From CAZBPZ01 sp964493955 (lineage in GTDB: Bacteria > Chloroflexota > Dehalococcoidia > Dehalococcoidales > Fen-1064): DNA of 15,923 bases. This document shows, piece by piece, positions 6,351 to 14,209 of the stretch. The notes beneath the pieces are model-generated. The model saw nothing but the letters and a program-made list of their open reading frames with translations. It did no database searches and was not told the DNA's origin. The translations under genes and the position numbers were made by a program. The DNA lies in the NCBI GenBank assembly GCA_964493955.1, contig CAZBPZ010000038.1, forward strand, positions 1-15,923, written 5' to 3'. The stretch's first letter is position 1; every line of letters begins with the position of its first letter.

Positions 6351-7462
6351 CGCACGCTGCGGATAACGTCTGTCTGCTTCATGATGCGGGCGGCGGCGTC
6401 GTGGTGGTGGCAGGGTATCTCCGGCTGGGACGAGGCCCACTCCAGGTACTCCCGGATGACATGCTCCAGCGGTGTCTTCGCCTCCCAGCCCAGCGCCCGC
6501 AGGCGGGTCGCGTCGGAGAAGGTGTGGCGGCTATCCCCGAAGCGGAACTCACCGGCGAGCCGAGGTACCACCTGCCGGCCGCTGAGGCGGACGACCATCC
6601 CGGCGTAGTGCTGCACCGTGACCGGCGGCGTACCGCCCACGTTGAAGACCTGGTAGTCGGCGGCGGCGCTCTCCATCACCAGCAGGTTGGCTTTTACGGC
6701 ATCACCCACGTAGAGGTAATCGCGCAACTGGCGGCCGTCCTCGTAAATCACGGGGGGCTGTCCGCCCAGGAGGCGCACCACGAAGCTACGCAGGATACCC
6801 GAATAGGCGTTGTAGAAGCTCTGGCGCGGCCCCTGGGTGATGCTGTAGCGCAGCACCACGGTGGGGATGCCGTACCGGCGCCCCAGGGTAAGGGCGTAGA
6901 GCTCCTGGCAGTACTTGGAGACGGCGTACTGGTTGTGCGGGTTAGCGTACTCCTCCGTCAGTGGCCGGGGCTCCATCACCCGGCCGCACCCGGGGCAGCG
7001 CACCTCCCACTCCCCGCGCTCCAGCTGCGCCAGCGGACGGGGGGGCGGCTGTACCAGGCCGTGCTGCGGGCAGGAGTAGAGCCCCTCGCCGTAGACGGCC
7101 TGCGAGCTGGCCAGCACCACCTTCCGCACCGGCAGGTGCTCGTTGACGATGAGCTCGTAGAGGAGGGCGGTACCGCCGTCATTCACGCTGGCAAAGGTGC
7201 TGAAGTCCGTCAGGTAGTCCTGGTAGGCCGCCAGGTGAAAGACTATCTCCACCCCCTCGAGGGCAGCCGCCAGCTTCTGCCGGTCGCGCACGTCGCCCTG
7301 GACGAATTCGGCCTGGCGCGGCAGGTAGTCCGGCCGGCGCCCGCCGGGGTGGACGGGCGGGGTGAGGCTGTCCAGGATGCAGACGTCATGACCCCGCTCG
7401 AGCAGGGCATCCACGGTATGGGAGCCAATAAACCCGGCCCCACCGGTCACCAGTACCTTCAC
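6326..7462 (-). CDS. NAD-dependent sugar-nucleotide epimerase/dehydratase with zinc-ribbon-like insertion
   Basis: A 378-residue extended short-chain dehydrogenase of the UDP-glucose 4-epimerase type, cytoplasmic, acting on nucleotide sugars. TGGAGFIGS (6-14) with Asp31 binds NAD, FHLAA (75-79) follows, Ser119/Ser120 and Y179-x3-K183 form the catalytic set, and RDYLYVGDAV is the usual later motif. Between Ser and Tyr there is an insertion carrying C131-PQ-H134 and C156-PG-C159, a Cys3His zinc-ribbon-like pair absent from standard family members. The tail after residue 345 contains HHHDAAARI and is poorly conserved-looking. The start is GTG 7462, with GGGGGA upstream, 9 nt after the kinase stop, so the two genes are coupled. 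The 3' end overlaps the convergent radical SAM gene by 25 bp. The exact sugar is not evident. Confidence 0.9.
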   Translation of the reverse strand: MKVLVTGGAGFIGSHTVDALLERGHDVCILDSLTPPVHPGGRRPDYLPRQAEFVQGDVRDRQKLAAALEGVEIVFHLAAYQDYLTDFSTFASVNDGGTALLYELIVNEHLPVRKVVLASSQAVYGEGLYSCPQHGLVQPPPRPLAQLERGEWEVRCPGCGRVMEPRPLTEEYANPHNQYAVSKYCQELYALTLGRRYGIPTVVLRYSITQGPRQSFYNAYSGILRSFVVRLLGGQPPVIYEDGRQLRDYLYVGDAVKANLLVMESAAADYQVFNVGGTPPVTVQHYAGMVVRLSGRQVVPRLAGEFRFGDSRHTFSDATRLRALGWEAKTPLEHVIREYLEWASSQPEIPCHHHDAAARIMKQTDVIRSVRQPVSSTP

Positions 7463-7471
7463 GTCTTCCCC

Positions 7472-8449
7472 CTAGTTCCGGTAGTTAAATATCACCTTGC
7501 TGCCATCCCGCCCCAGGTCGAAGGGAAGCTCGCGCAGGTGCCGCAGGGCGCGGCGCACCTGCTCCCGCACCGACGGCTCGCAGACCAGCAGGAGGAAGCC
7601 GCCTCCGCCGGCCCCGGCCACCTTGCCGCCGAGCGCCCCCGCCCGGCGGGCGGCGGCGTACACCTCGTCTATCTCCGGGGTGCTGATACCTTCCGCCAGC
7701 TGCCGCTTCAGCTCCCAGCCGCGGTGCAGCAGTTCGCCCAGCACGTCAAACGCCCCGGCCACCACCGCATCACGCCCGCGGTAGGCCAGGGCCGCCAGTT
7801 CCTTGAGAATGGCGACCCGCTCCACGATGTTGGCCCGCTGCCGGCCCAGGATGTCAGCCGCGCGGCGCGTCCGCCCGGTGTAAAAGAGGAGCAGGTGCTC
7901 CCTGAGCTGGCGCTTTGATTCCGGGCCAAGCTGCACTTCATGCGGCTCGATGCCATCACGACGGAAGGTGAGGAGGCGCAGGCCACCGTAAGCGGCGATG
8001 TACTGGTCCTGCCGGCCGATTGGTTTGCCGAGGATATCAATCTCAATCTGGCAGGCCTCGCGGGCCAGCCTCTCCGCCGTAACGGCCACGCCCCGGTAGG
8101 CGTAGAGGGCCTGCAACAGGCCCACCGTAATGCTGCTGGAGGAACCAAGCCCGGTGCCTTCCGAGGGGACATCGGCCAGGGTGGTGATTTCCACTCCCCG
8201 CTCCACCCCGGTGAGGCGCATCGCCTCGCGGATAAGCTCGTGCTCAAGGTCGTCCACCCGCGCCACTATCTCCTTGCGGGAGTAGTTCACGTAAATCATG
8301 TCATCAAAGCGCTCTTTGACGATGACGTAGGTGGACTTATCAATGACGGTGCTGAGCACCGCCCCGCCGCCGTTGCGGGAGTAGTACTCCTCAAAATCGG
8401 TACCGCCGCCGAGAAAGCTGAGCCGCAGAGGGGTCTGTACGATTATCAT
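7472..8449 (-). CDS. GHMP-family sugar kinase, similar to heptose-7-phosphate kinase (HddA)
   Basis: A 325-residue GHMP kinase. TPLRLSFLGGGTDFEEYY (6-23) is the N-terminal signature shared by D-glycero-D-manno-heptose-7-phosphate and fucose-type kinases. VPSEGTGLGSSSSITVG (94-110) is the ATP-binding GLGSS motif, GKPIGRQDQY (141-150) carries the usual catalytic Asp region, and KVAGAGGGGFLLL (276-288) is motif 3. Members phosphorylate the anomeric carbon of a sugar phosphate or sugar on the way to a nucleotide-activated sugar for surface glycans. The ATG at 8449 is preceded by GAGG with a 6-nt spacer; a GTG four codons earlier is an alternative. It lies 129 nt after the DUF58 gene and 9 nt before the epimerase. 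No nucleotidyltransferase or heptose phosphatase is present in the window, so the pathway is incomplete here. Confidence 0.88.
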   Translation of the reverse strand: MIIVQTPLRLSFLGGGTDFEEYYSRNGGGAVLSTVIDKSTYVIVKERFDDMIYVNYSRKEIVARVDDLEHELIREAMRLTGVERGVEITTLADVPSEGTGLGSSSSITVGLLQALYAYRGVAVTAERLAREACQIEIDILGKPIGRQDQYIAAYGGLRLLTFRRDGIEPHEVQLGPESKRQLREHLLLFYTGRTRRAADILGRQRANIVERVAILKELAALAYRGRDAVVAGAFDVLGELLHRGWELKRQLAEGISTPEIDEVYAAARRAGALGGKVAGAGGGGFLLLVCEPSVREQVRRALRHLRELPFDLGRDGSKVIFNYRN

Positions 8450-8578
8450 CCCTGGCCTCACTGAGAAGTCGGTCGCACTGGACGGCGCCGCCGAACCAGC
8501 CTGCAGGACGATTTTCACACAGGGGATGGGCCACCCGTAAGAGCCGCACGGACAACCGCAGTGACCCAAGCGGCCAAA

Positions 8579-10192
8579 CTAGCGCCGCAGGGAGTCCAGC
8601 GGCGTAAAGCTGAAGCCGCGGCGCTGCAGCCGCTCGCGGAGGACGGAGATAACCCCGGCATTATGGTTGAGGTGCGAGATGAGGACAACGGCCGCCGGGA
8701 GCGGGATGTTCCGGGTAACCCGTGCCAGTGCCCGGGCGGCCGGCGAGCCGCGGGCCGCCTCTTCCAGGCCGCGGTACTCAAGCTGGAGGACCTCGTGCAG
8801 GAGCCGGGCCGGCCGCGACTCCGCCTGGCCCAGCAGCGCCAGGCTGCGGCGCAGGCGCCCGGCGTCGGCCGGCTGCAGGTAGCGGCGGGGTAGCGGCACC
8901 AGGCGGATGGACTTCACCAGCCGCAGCGCCTGCGCCACCGCCACCTCCGGCACCAGCACACCGCTGGCCAGGACAACGTCATGCTCGTCGTAGGCGGCCA
9001 GGGCCACCGGGATGTTCTCCCGGGCCAGGGTCAGGGTGGTGGTAATGGCATCGTAAGCAAGGCGGTCAGCTTCCTCGGCAGTGGCCGCCACCAGGTCCAC
9101 CGCCAGAATAGCGGTCTGTCCGCCCGCCTCGACAAACTCCTTTACTGTAAGCTCGCCCAGCTTGATGGTGTGCTTCCAGTCAATCCGCCGCAGCTCGTCG
9201 CCGGGCTGGTAGGCGCGGCTGTCCAGGTACTCGGTGCCGTGCCGCCGTGCCTGTGCCGGGGCCGAAAACGCCTCCACCCCCGCAGCCCCTCCCCCGGTCT
9301 GCTCCAGGTAGCGCCTCGCCAGCCACTCGGCGTAGCGCGCCCGCGGTATGACCTCCAGTGTCACCGGCCCAGCCACCTCGCCGTGGCACAGCAACCCCCT
9401 GAGGTCAGTCACGGTGAAACGTAGCGCCGGGCGCGCCGGGCCGGCCAGCGGGGGAGTCACCGTGACCGCCAGCACGGTACCGGCCGCATCCAGCCCGAAC
9501 CGCGCCGGCGTTACCTTCAGCCACTCCTGCCCGGTATCCACCCGCGCCAGCACCGCCCGCCCGGAGCGGCTGGCCACCCTGAGCTCAAGCCTGACGGTCT
9601 CGCCGGCCAGCACCCGGCGGGTAACCTCCGCCACGGCAATTACCCGGGGCGGTACCGCCCGCCCGGCCCGCAGCAAAGAAACGCCAAGGTAGAGGAGCAG
9701 CACCGCGCCCGCCAGGAAAAGGACGGGGCGCAGCACCACGAACGCTGCCAGCACCGCACCGAGCGCTACCACCAGGACAGCGTACGTAAGGCGTGTTGGG
9801 GTACGCCCGGGGATAGACCGCCCGGCCAGCAGCACCCGGCTGGCGGCCCCGGCCAGCGCACCGTCCAGCAACAGCAGCACGGGCAGGCAGGCCACCACGG
9901 CCACCACCGCCGCCGGGGTGAAGACGAGCGGTCCCAGCCGGAAAGCCCCCGAGGACAACCACCCCGTCCCGGCCGCCGCACCGAGCGGCCCTTCCAGGGC
10001 CAGCGGTAGCAATGCCACCACCGCCAGCGCCAGCCCCAGCCAGGGCCCGGCCGGCCGCCGCCGCCACAGCACCACCAGGCCCACCAGCAGCACGACCGTG
10101 GCCGCCGAGTAAGGCAGCGGTGCCAGCACCGAGGCCAGCACCAGCAGGAGGCCGGTGTAGCCCGGGATGGCATACGAAGAGAAGGGCTTCAT
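8579..10192 (-). CDS. DUF58 family membrane protein, long form
   Basis: A 537-residue protein. The DUF58 core is clear: YLDSRAYQPGDELRRIDWK (322-340) followed by LTVKEFVEAGGQTAILAVD (348-366). The N-terminal 175 residues contain about five or six hydrophobic helices (near 11-42, 51-67, 88-110, 136-153, 156-174), more than the two TM segments of typical shorter DUF58 proteins. Residues 195-285 look like a beta-sandwich. The VWA-like part has D366-LVAAT where many relatives have DxSxS, so a classical metal site is not evident. DUF58 proteins pair with MoxR ATPases in cell-envelope or stress systems. The start is ATG 10192, immediately after the MoxR TAG (TAGATG), with AGGAG inside the MoxR 3' end, so the two are translationally coupled. 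Confidence 0.9.
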   Translation of the reverse strand: MKPFSSYAIPGYTGLLLVLASVLAPLPYSAATVVLLVGLVVLWRRRPAGPWLGLALAVVALLPLALEGPLGAAAGTGWLSSGAFRLGPLVFTPAAVVAVVACLPVLLLLDGALAGAASRVLLAGRSIPGRTPTRLTYAVLVVALGAVLAAFVVLRPVLFLAGAVLLLYLGVSLLRAGRAVPPRVIAVAEVTRRVLAGETVRLELRVASRSGRAVLARVDTGQEWLKVTPARFGLDAAGTVLAVTVTPPLAGPARPALRFTVTDLRGLLCHGEVAGPVTLEVIPRARYAEWLARRYLEQTGGGAAGVEAFSAPAQARRHGTEYLDSRAYQPGDELRRIDWKHTIKLGELTVKEFVEAGGQTAILAVDLVAATAEEADRLAYDAITTTLTLARENIPVALAAYDEHDVVLASGVLVPEVAVAQALRLVKSIRLVPLPRRYLQPADAGRLRRSLALLGQAESRPARLLHEVLQLEYRGLEEAARGSPAARALARVTRNIPLPAAVVLISHLNHNAGVISVLRERLQRRGFSFTPLDSLRR

Positions 10193-11137
10193 CTATGCTC
10201 CTGTGGGCACCGGGACCTCGGCCAGCACCTGCGCGACGACCGATTCCGGGGTAACGTTCTCCATCTCGGCCTCAGGGCTGACGTGCAGGCGGTGCACCAG
10301 GGCCGGCACGGCCAGGGCCTTGACATCGTCCGGGGTCACGAAGTCACGCCCCTGGACAAACGCCAGGGCACGCGCCCCGCGCAGCAGGGCAATCCCCGCC
10401 CTGGGGCCCGGGCCCAGCGAGAGGTCAGTCTGGCGGCGCAGGCGGTGGCACAGGTCAATAATGTAAGCCCGGACACTGTCTGCCACGTGCACCTGCTGCA
10501 CGTCCTGCTGCATCCGGGCAACATCCTCCGTGCCCACCACCGGCGCTACCTGCGGTGCCATGAGCCGGTCAATGTTACGCAGGATGGCATCTTCCTCTTC
10601 CGGCTCGGGAAAACCGCTCCAGGCCCGGAACATGAAGCGGTCAGACTGCACGTCCGTCAGGGGCGATGTCCCGCCGGCACCCCGCGGGAGCTGGGCCGCA
10701 ATCACAACGAAAGGCTCCTCCAGCGGATGGGTCTCACCCTCAATCGTCACCTGCCGCTCCTGCATCGCCTCCAGCAAGGCCGACTGCGCCCGCGGCGTAA
10801 GGCGGTTGAGCTCGTCCACCAGCAGCACGTTGGCAAAGACCGGGCCCGGCATGAAGCTGCGGGTCCCATCCTGGCGGTACAGGTAGAAGCCGAGCATATC
10901 CGCCGGGAGCAGGTCAGGCGTTCCCTGGATGCGCCGGAACCGGCCGCCGATTACCCGGGCGAAGGTACGGGCCAGGGTGGTCTTGGCGGTACCCGGCAGG
11001 CCCTCTATCAGGACATGGCCGCGGGCCAGCAGGGCCACCAGCAGAAGCCGCTTTATTTCCTCACGGCCAAAGACCACCCCGGACACACGCTCAACAATAT
11101 CATTGACTAGTGCCTTAGAATCACGCTGGCTTCCCAA
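10193..11137 (-). CDS. MoxR-type AAA+ ATPase
   Basis: A 314-residue MoxR ATPase, proposed to act as a chaperone for metal insertion or assembly together with DUF58/VWA partners. Walker A GLPGTAKT (46-53), Walker B LLVDEL (105-110, Asp108-Glu109), SDRF (165-168, likely Arg finger) and GPRAGIALLRGAR (244-256) with the sensor-2 Arg are present. The sensor-1 segment normally reads ATQNP; here it is AAQLP, so the polar Asn is Leu150, and the following region is GAGGTSPL instead of EQEGTYPL. The start is TTG 11137, chosen because AAGGAGG lies 5 nt upstream. An earlier in-frame TTG at 11164 lacks this. It overlaps the DUF4350 gene by 17 nt and abuts DUF58. Confidence 0.92.
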   Translation of the reverse strand: MGSQRDSKALVNDIVERVSGVVFGREEIKRLLLVALLARGHVLIEGLPGTAKTTLARTFARVIGGRFRRIQGTPDLLPADMLGFYLYRQDGTRSFMPGPVFANVLLVDELNRLTPRAQSALLEAMQERQVTIEGETHPLEEPFVVIAAQLPRGAGGTSPLTDVQSDRFMFRAWSGFPEPEEEDAILRNIDRLMAPQVAPVVGTEDVARMQQDVQQVHVADSVRAYIIDLCHRLRRQTDLSLGPGPRAGIALLRGARALAFVQGRDFVTPDDVKALAVPALVHRLHVSPEAEMENVTPESVVAQVLAEVPVPTGA

Positions 11138-12017
11138 TGTTCCCTCCTTTACGGTACCAGGCAATAACCACCCCCGCCGCCACGATGGCTACCATCAGCA
11201 GCACCACCCCCGGCGGGGTCATCAGGGCGCCCCGGATGTCCTCCAGGCCGTTCTTAGCGCGGTGCAGCTCGGAGTCCGGCAGGTGGGACTGGTCAAAGAA
11301 CAGCCCACCGCCCCCGACACCGCCGAGATTTTCAATAAAACGCCGGTTGTCTCCCAGCCCGGTCATACTGTTGATGAACAGGCTCGGGTCGGAAACCAGA
11401 AGCACTTCACCGCTGCCCAGCCCCTGCCTCACCACCACCGGCACGGGACCGGCCGGCTCACCGGCGTCCGGGCCGCCATCCCCGTCCTCGTCCAGGAAGC
11501 TGAAAGACGACGAAGTGGCCAGCACCAGACCGTCCGCCCCCACGATGCCGGTGGGGTGGTTCAATACCAGCTCCTCCAGGCCGTCCGTGAGGGGGTCAGC
11601 CGCGAACCGGGTCACCCGCGGCAGGCTGGGGTTACGGTAGCTGAAGAGCGGGTCAAGCAGGGGCACCCCGGAGAACCGTGCCGCTATACCCATGGCCTCC
11701 AGCAGGCTGTTGCCGAAGCCGAAATCGTCCGCCAGCACGAGGCGCCCTCCCCGGCGGACGTAGTCTTCCAGCCGGCTGACATCAGCCGGGGTGAAATCAG
11801 CGTACGGCACCACCACCAGAGTGCTGCCGGCCGCCGGCCCCGGCAGCTCGCGCAGTGATTCAACCATGGTGAAGCCACTTCCGGCCAGCCAGCTTACCCC
11901 GTTCCAGGAAGGGTTCTCCACCCGGAAGTCCTCATCCGAGGGCAGGAACCAGACCAGCACCCCCAGCAGGACCAGCACCGCGACGGTAACCGCCGCCAGA
12001 AAGCTACGCAGCGACAC
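11121..12017 (-). CDS. DUF4350 domain membrane protein
   Basis: A 298-residue protein with a TM helix at 7-25, an extracytoplasmic domain, a second TM at about 271-288 and a short basic cytoplasmic tail (YRKGGNIGK). The part STLVVVPYADFTPADVSRLE and YVRRGGRLVLADDFG (65-100) matches DUF4350, a domain found next to MoxR/DUF58 genes and resembling GldG/type-1 glutamine amidotransferase-like folds. A DEDGDGGPD loop (176-184) looks like a calcium-binding Dx[DN]xDG loop. The start is GTG 12017, with GGAGG 7 nt upstream, overlapping the preceding gene's end by 14 nt. Its own end overlaps the MoxR start by 17 nt. Inferred role: envelope partner of the MoxR system. Confidence 0.85.
   Translation of the reverse strand: MSLRSFLAAVTVAVLVLLGVLVWFLPSDEDFRVENPSWNGVSWLAGSGFTMVESLRELPGPAAGSTLVVVPYADFTPADVSRLEDYVRRGGRLVLADDFGFGNSLLEAMGIAARFSGVPLLDPLFSYRNPSLPRVTRFAADPLTDGLEELVLNHPTGIVGADGLVLATSSSFSFLDEDGDGGPDAGEPAGPVPVVVRQGLGSGEVLLVSDPSLFINSMTGLGDNRRFIENLGGVGGGGLFFDQSHLPDSELHRAKNGLEDIRGALMTPPGVVLLMVAIVAAGVVIAWYRKGGNIGKPA
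11143..11149 (-). promoter_or_regulatory. Ribosome binding site that fixes the MoxR start
   Basis: AAGGAGG on the minus strand lies 5 nt before the TTG at 11137. It is inside the 3' part of the DUF4350 gene, so MoxR translation is probably coupled to it. Confidence 0.75.
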
Positions 12018-13941
12018 GCCTCACCTCCCGGGCGACCGCCCCGGCCAGCCTCTCGGCGGTGGCAACGGCGTCAGCCCCCGGCTCGGCCGCGGCGTAAAGG
12101 GCCGCTTCGGCCAGGGCCGTAAGCCCGGCGAAGGCGGCGCTGCCACCCGTCATCACCGCCGCCACCGCCCCGAGGTACTCGCGCAGGGTGAACGACGGCA
12201 CCATCTCCACCCGCGTGGCACCGGCTACGGTTCTGACGGCCTGCCGGTAGGCCGCCACCACCCGGCCCCGGTTGCCGCTGACCGGCGGGACTCCCGGCGC
12301 CGGAGCCGCCGCCCCCGCTGCGGCCCCCGCCGGCGGCGCCACCCCAACCGGCACGGGCACCCGCCGGGACCACCGGACCTTCCGGCGGGAGACCACCACG
12401 GCCGCGGCCAGCAGCCCCACCACCATCAGGCTAACGGAAAGAGCGTTGACAGCCACCGCCCACCCGGTGACAGCCGCCGCTGCCAGGTATGGCTCGGCCG
12501 GGAGCACCCTGATAATCAGCCGGCGCGGCCCGGCCACCGAGAGGTCCAGGGGTAGTGCCAGCTCTGCTTCAAAGCGGCCGTCCGGGCCGGTAACAAGCCC
12601 GCCGACCCGCACATCACCACAGGTCACCTCGGCCACCGCCCCCGAAAGCGGCTGCCCCTGGTAGCTAACCCGGCCGCTCACTCCCAGGTGGCCCGGCACC
12701 ACCAGCACCGCCGGCGTGTCCACCGCAAGCTCCACCGGCAGCCGCACCAGGGTTATGTCGGCTTCACGTACACTCCCCGAGTAGCGCCCGGCAGGCTCCA
12801 CTGCCACCGTCAGGCGGTGCCGGCCGGGGGCGGCATCCTCCGGCACCACCACCGACAGGTCAAAGCTGCCAGCCACCGTCCAGCTTCCCATCTCCCGCCC
12901 GTCCAGCCGCACCCGCAGCTGGCGGGCGGCCGGCGGGCCACTGGAGGTCACACTACCGCTCAGCCGGACGGGAAGACCGGGTGAGCCCTCCGGCGGCATG
13001 GAGACCACGAGCTGCGTCCGGTAGTAGCTGGTGACCACGCTGACCACCTCGCTCCGCGCCGCCGCGTACACGCCCAGGTCTTCACCGGACGGCTCATAGC
13101 TCGTCTGCAGGGCAAGACTATCGGCAAAACGGTAGGGCAACACCAGGTCAGTGCTATAGCGCCCGTCGGCACCGGTCACCACGGCAGTCTTTTGCCCATC
13201 GGCCACCACGTACACGGTCCTGCCGCCGAGTGGCACGTCTCCATCTGCCGTCAGGCGGCCGGACACCTTCACCCTTTCTCCAACAAAGACCGCCCCCGGT
13301 GTGACGGCAAGGCCCACCTGTGTCGGCCGGAGCACCACTCTGGCCCGCTCCTCCCTGGTGCCGGCCAGGGCCTGCCACTCCGCCCGCAGGCGCCCCAGCA
13401 CGTCCTGCAGGGCATTCATATTTTCCCCCAGGCGCTCAAGCGCCGGCCGCCAGGCGGCGGGAGGGGCCACCCCCGCCAGGCGCCTGGCCACGGTCTCGGC
13501 AGCCTCGGCCAGCTCAACCTGCAGCAGCCCCGCCCGCCCGAGGGCGGCCTCGGCTGCCTCCAGTTTGCGGGCCGCCTCCGCCAGGCGGTACTGCTCCAGC
13601 CAGCCGGATGCCTCGGCCAGGTGCCGCTCGGCCAGGCTCAGCTCGGCCACGAAGTCATGTGTCAGCTCCCCGAAACGCTCCCAGAGAAACAGCAGCTCGG
13701 CGGCGATGTTGGCCCGGCGTACCTCGGCCAGCCGCTCCAGCGCCGCCTGGTAGTCCCCGCTGGCGGCCAGTGCGAAGATATCACCGTGGAAGAGCAGCAG
13801 CGGCACGATCCTGGGGTCTTCCGCGGCGGTGGCCGGGTCCTCATGGGGCAGGCGGCCCGGCTGAGCGCGTACCAGCACCGCCGGCAGCCACAGCGCCATC
13901 AGCACAACCACGCTCAGGGTAACCAGCATCCCGTGTTTCAT
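12004..13941 (-). CDS. Secreted/membrane protein: signal peptide, helical region, Ig-like repeats, TM, DUF4129
   Basis: A 645-residue protein read from ATG 13941. Residues 1-26 are a signal peptide, likely cleaved after VRA. Residues 41-200 are Ala/Leu/Glu-rich and helical, probably coiled-coil. Residues about 205-302, 306-400 and 402-490 look like three Ig-like beta domains, with GxVxxxGxPL and GPDGRF-type motifs recalling carboxypeptidase-regulatory/Big folds. A TM helix spans about 496-517, then a basic stop-transfer RRKVRWSRR and a Pro/Ala linker (529-556). The cytoplasmic end (560-645) holds FTLREYLGAV, as in DUF4129. DUF4129 is usually attached to transglutaminase-like proteins; here it is on an adhesin-like ectodomain. 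The ribosome site is weak; an upstream in-frame start at 14019 would overlap the preceding gene. It is followed by DUF4350 with a 14-nt overlap. Confidence 0.8.
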   Translation of the reverse strand: MKHGMLVTLSVVVLMALWLPAVLVRAQPGRLPHEDPATAAEDPRIVPLLLFHGDIFALAASGDYQAALERLAEVRRANIAAELLFLWERFGELTHDFVAELSLAERHLAEASGWLEQYRLAEAARKLEAAEAALGRAGLLQVELAEAAETVARRLAGVAPPAAWRPALERLGENMNALQDVLGRLRAEWQALAGTREERARVVLRPTQVGLAVTPGAVFVGERVKVSGRLTADGDVPLGGRTVYVVADGQKTAVVTGADGRYSTDLVLPYRFADSLALQTSYEPSGEDLGVYAAARSEVVSVVTSYYRTQLVVSMPPEGSPGLPVRLSGSVTSSGPPAARQLRVRLDGREMGSWTVAGSFDLSVVVPEDAAPGRHRLTVAVEPAGRYSGSVREADITLVRLPVELAVDTPAVLVVPGHLGVSGRVSYQGQPLSGAVAEVTCGDVRVGGLVTGPDGRFEAELALPLDLSVAGPRRLIIRVLPAEPYLAAAAVTGWAVAVNALSVSLMVVGLLAAAVVVSRRKVRWSRRVPVPVGVAPPAGAAAGAAAPAPGVPPVSGNRGRVVAAYRQAVRTVAGATRVEMVPSFTLREYLGAVAAVMTGGSAAFAGLTALAEAALYAAAEPGADAVATAERLAGAVAREVRRVAA

Positions 13942-13954
13942 CACAGCTATCTGC

Positions 13955-14209
13955 CTAGGCAAGCAGCAGCGCCGCCACCCGGGCAGCCACAATCGCCAGA
14001 AAGCCAGCAAACAATACAATGCTAACCAGCGTCAGCCCGCGCCGGGCACGGCGGTTGAAGTACACGAACAGCTCGGTGATGACCAGCGCCTCCAGGACGT
14101 AAAGCGTGTAGTAGTCCGCCAGTTTCTGCACACCGGCCGCCGCCAGCGCCAGGGTCGTCAGCAGCAGCACCACCGCCAGGGACAGCACGTAGCGGTTGTA
14201 CGCCCTCAT
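13955..14209 (-). CDS. Small three-TM membrane protein, 84 residues
   Basis: Hydrophobic helices lie at about 9-26 (LSLAVVLLLTTLALAAAG), 34-51 (YTLYVLEALVITELFVYF) and 58-83 (GLTLVSIVLFAGFLAIVAAR...). The loop RRARRG (53-58) should stay in the cytoplasm. The ATG at 14209 overlaps the preceding stop as ATGA, and GAGG lies 7 nt upstream. It is 13 nt ahead of the Ig-like/DUF4129 gene. I do not recognise the family. Its place inside a tightly packed MoxR/DUF58 operon suggests a small subunit of that membrane complex (inference). Confidence 0.75.
   Translation of the reverse strand: MRAYNRYVLSLAVVLLLTTLALAAAGVQKLADYYTLYVLEALVITELFVYFNRRARRGLTLVSIVLFAGFLAIVAARVAALLLA

Noticed and set aside
6401..7918. 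A 505-codon open frame on the plus strand opposite the epimerase and kinase
   Set aside because: It is antisense to two genes with clear motifs. Long open antisense frames are expected at this GC content, and the translation is His/Gln/Pro/Gly-rich without domains.
10283..11110. A 275-codon plus-strand open frame opposite MoxR
   Set aside because: Shadow of the MoxR gene: low-complexity His/Gln/Arg composition and no ribosome site.
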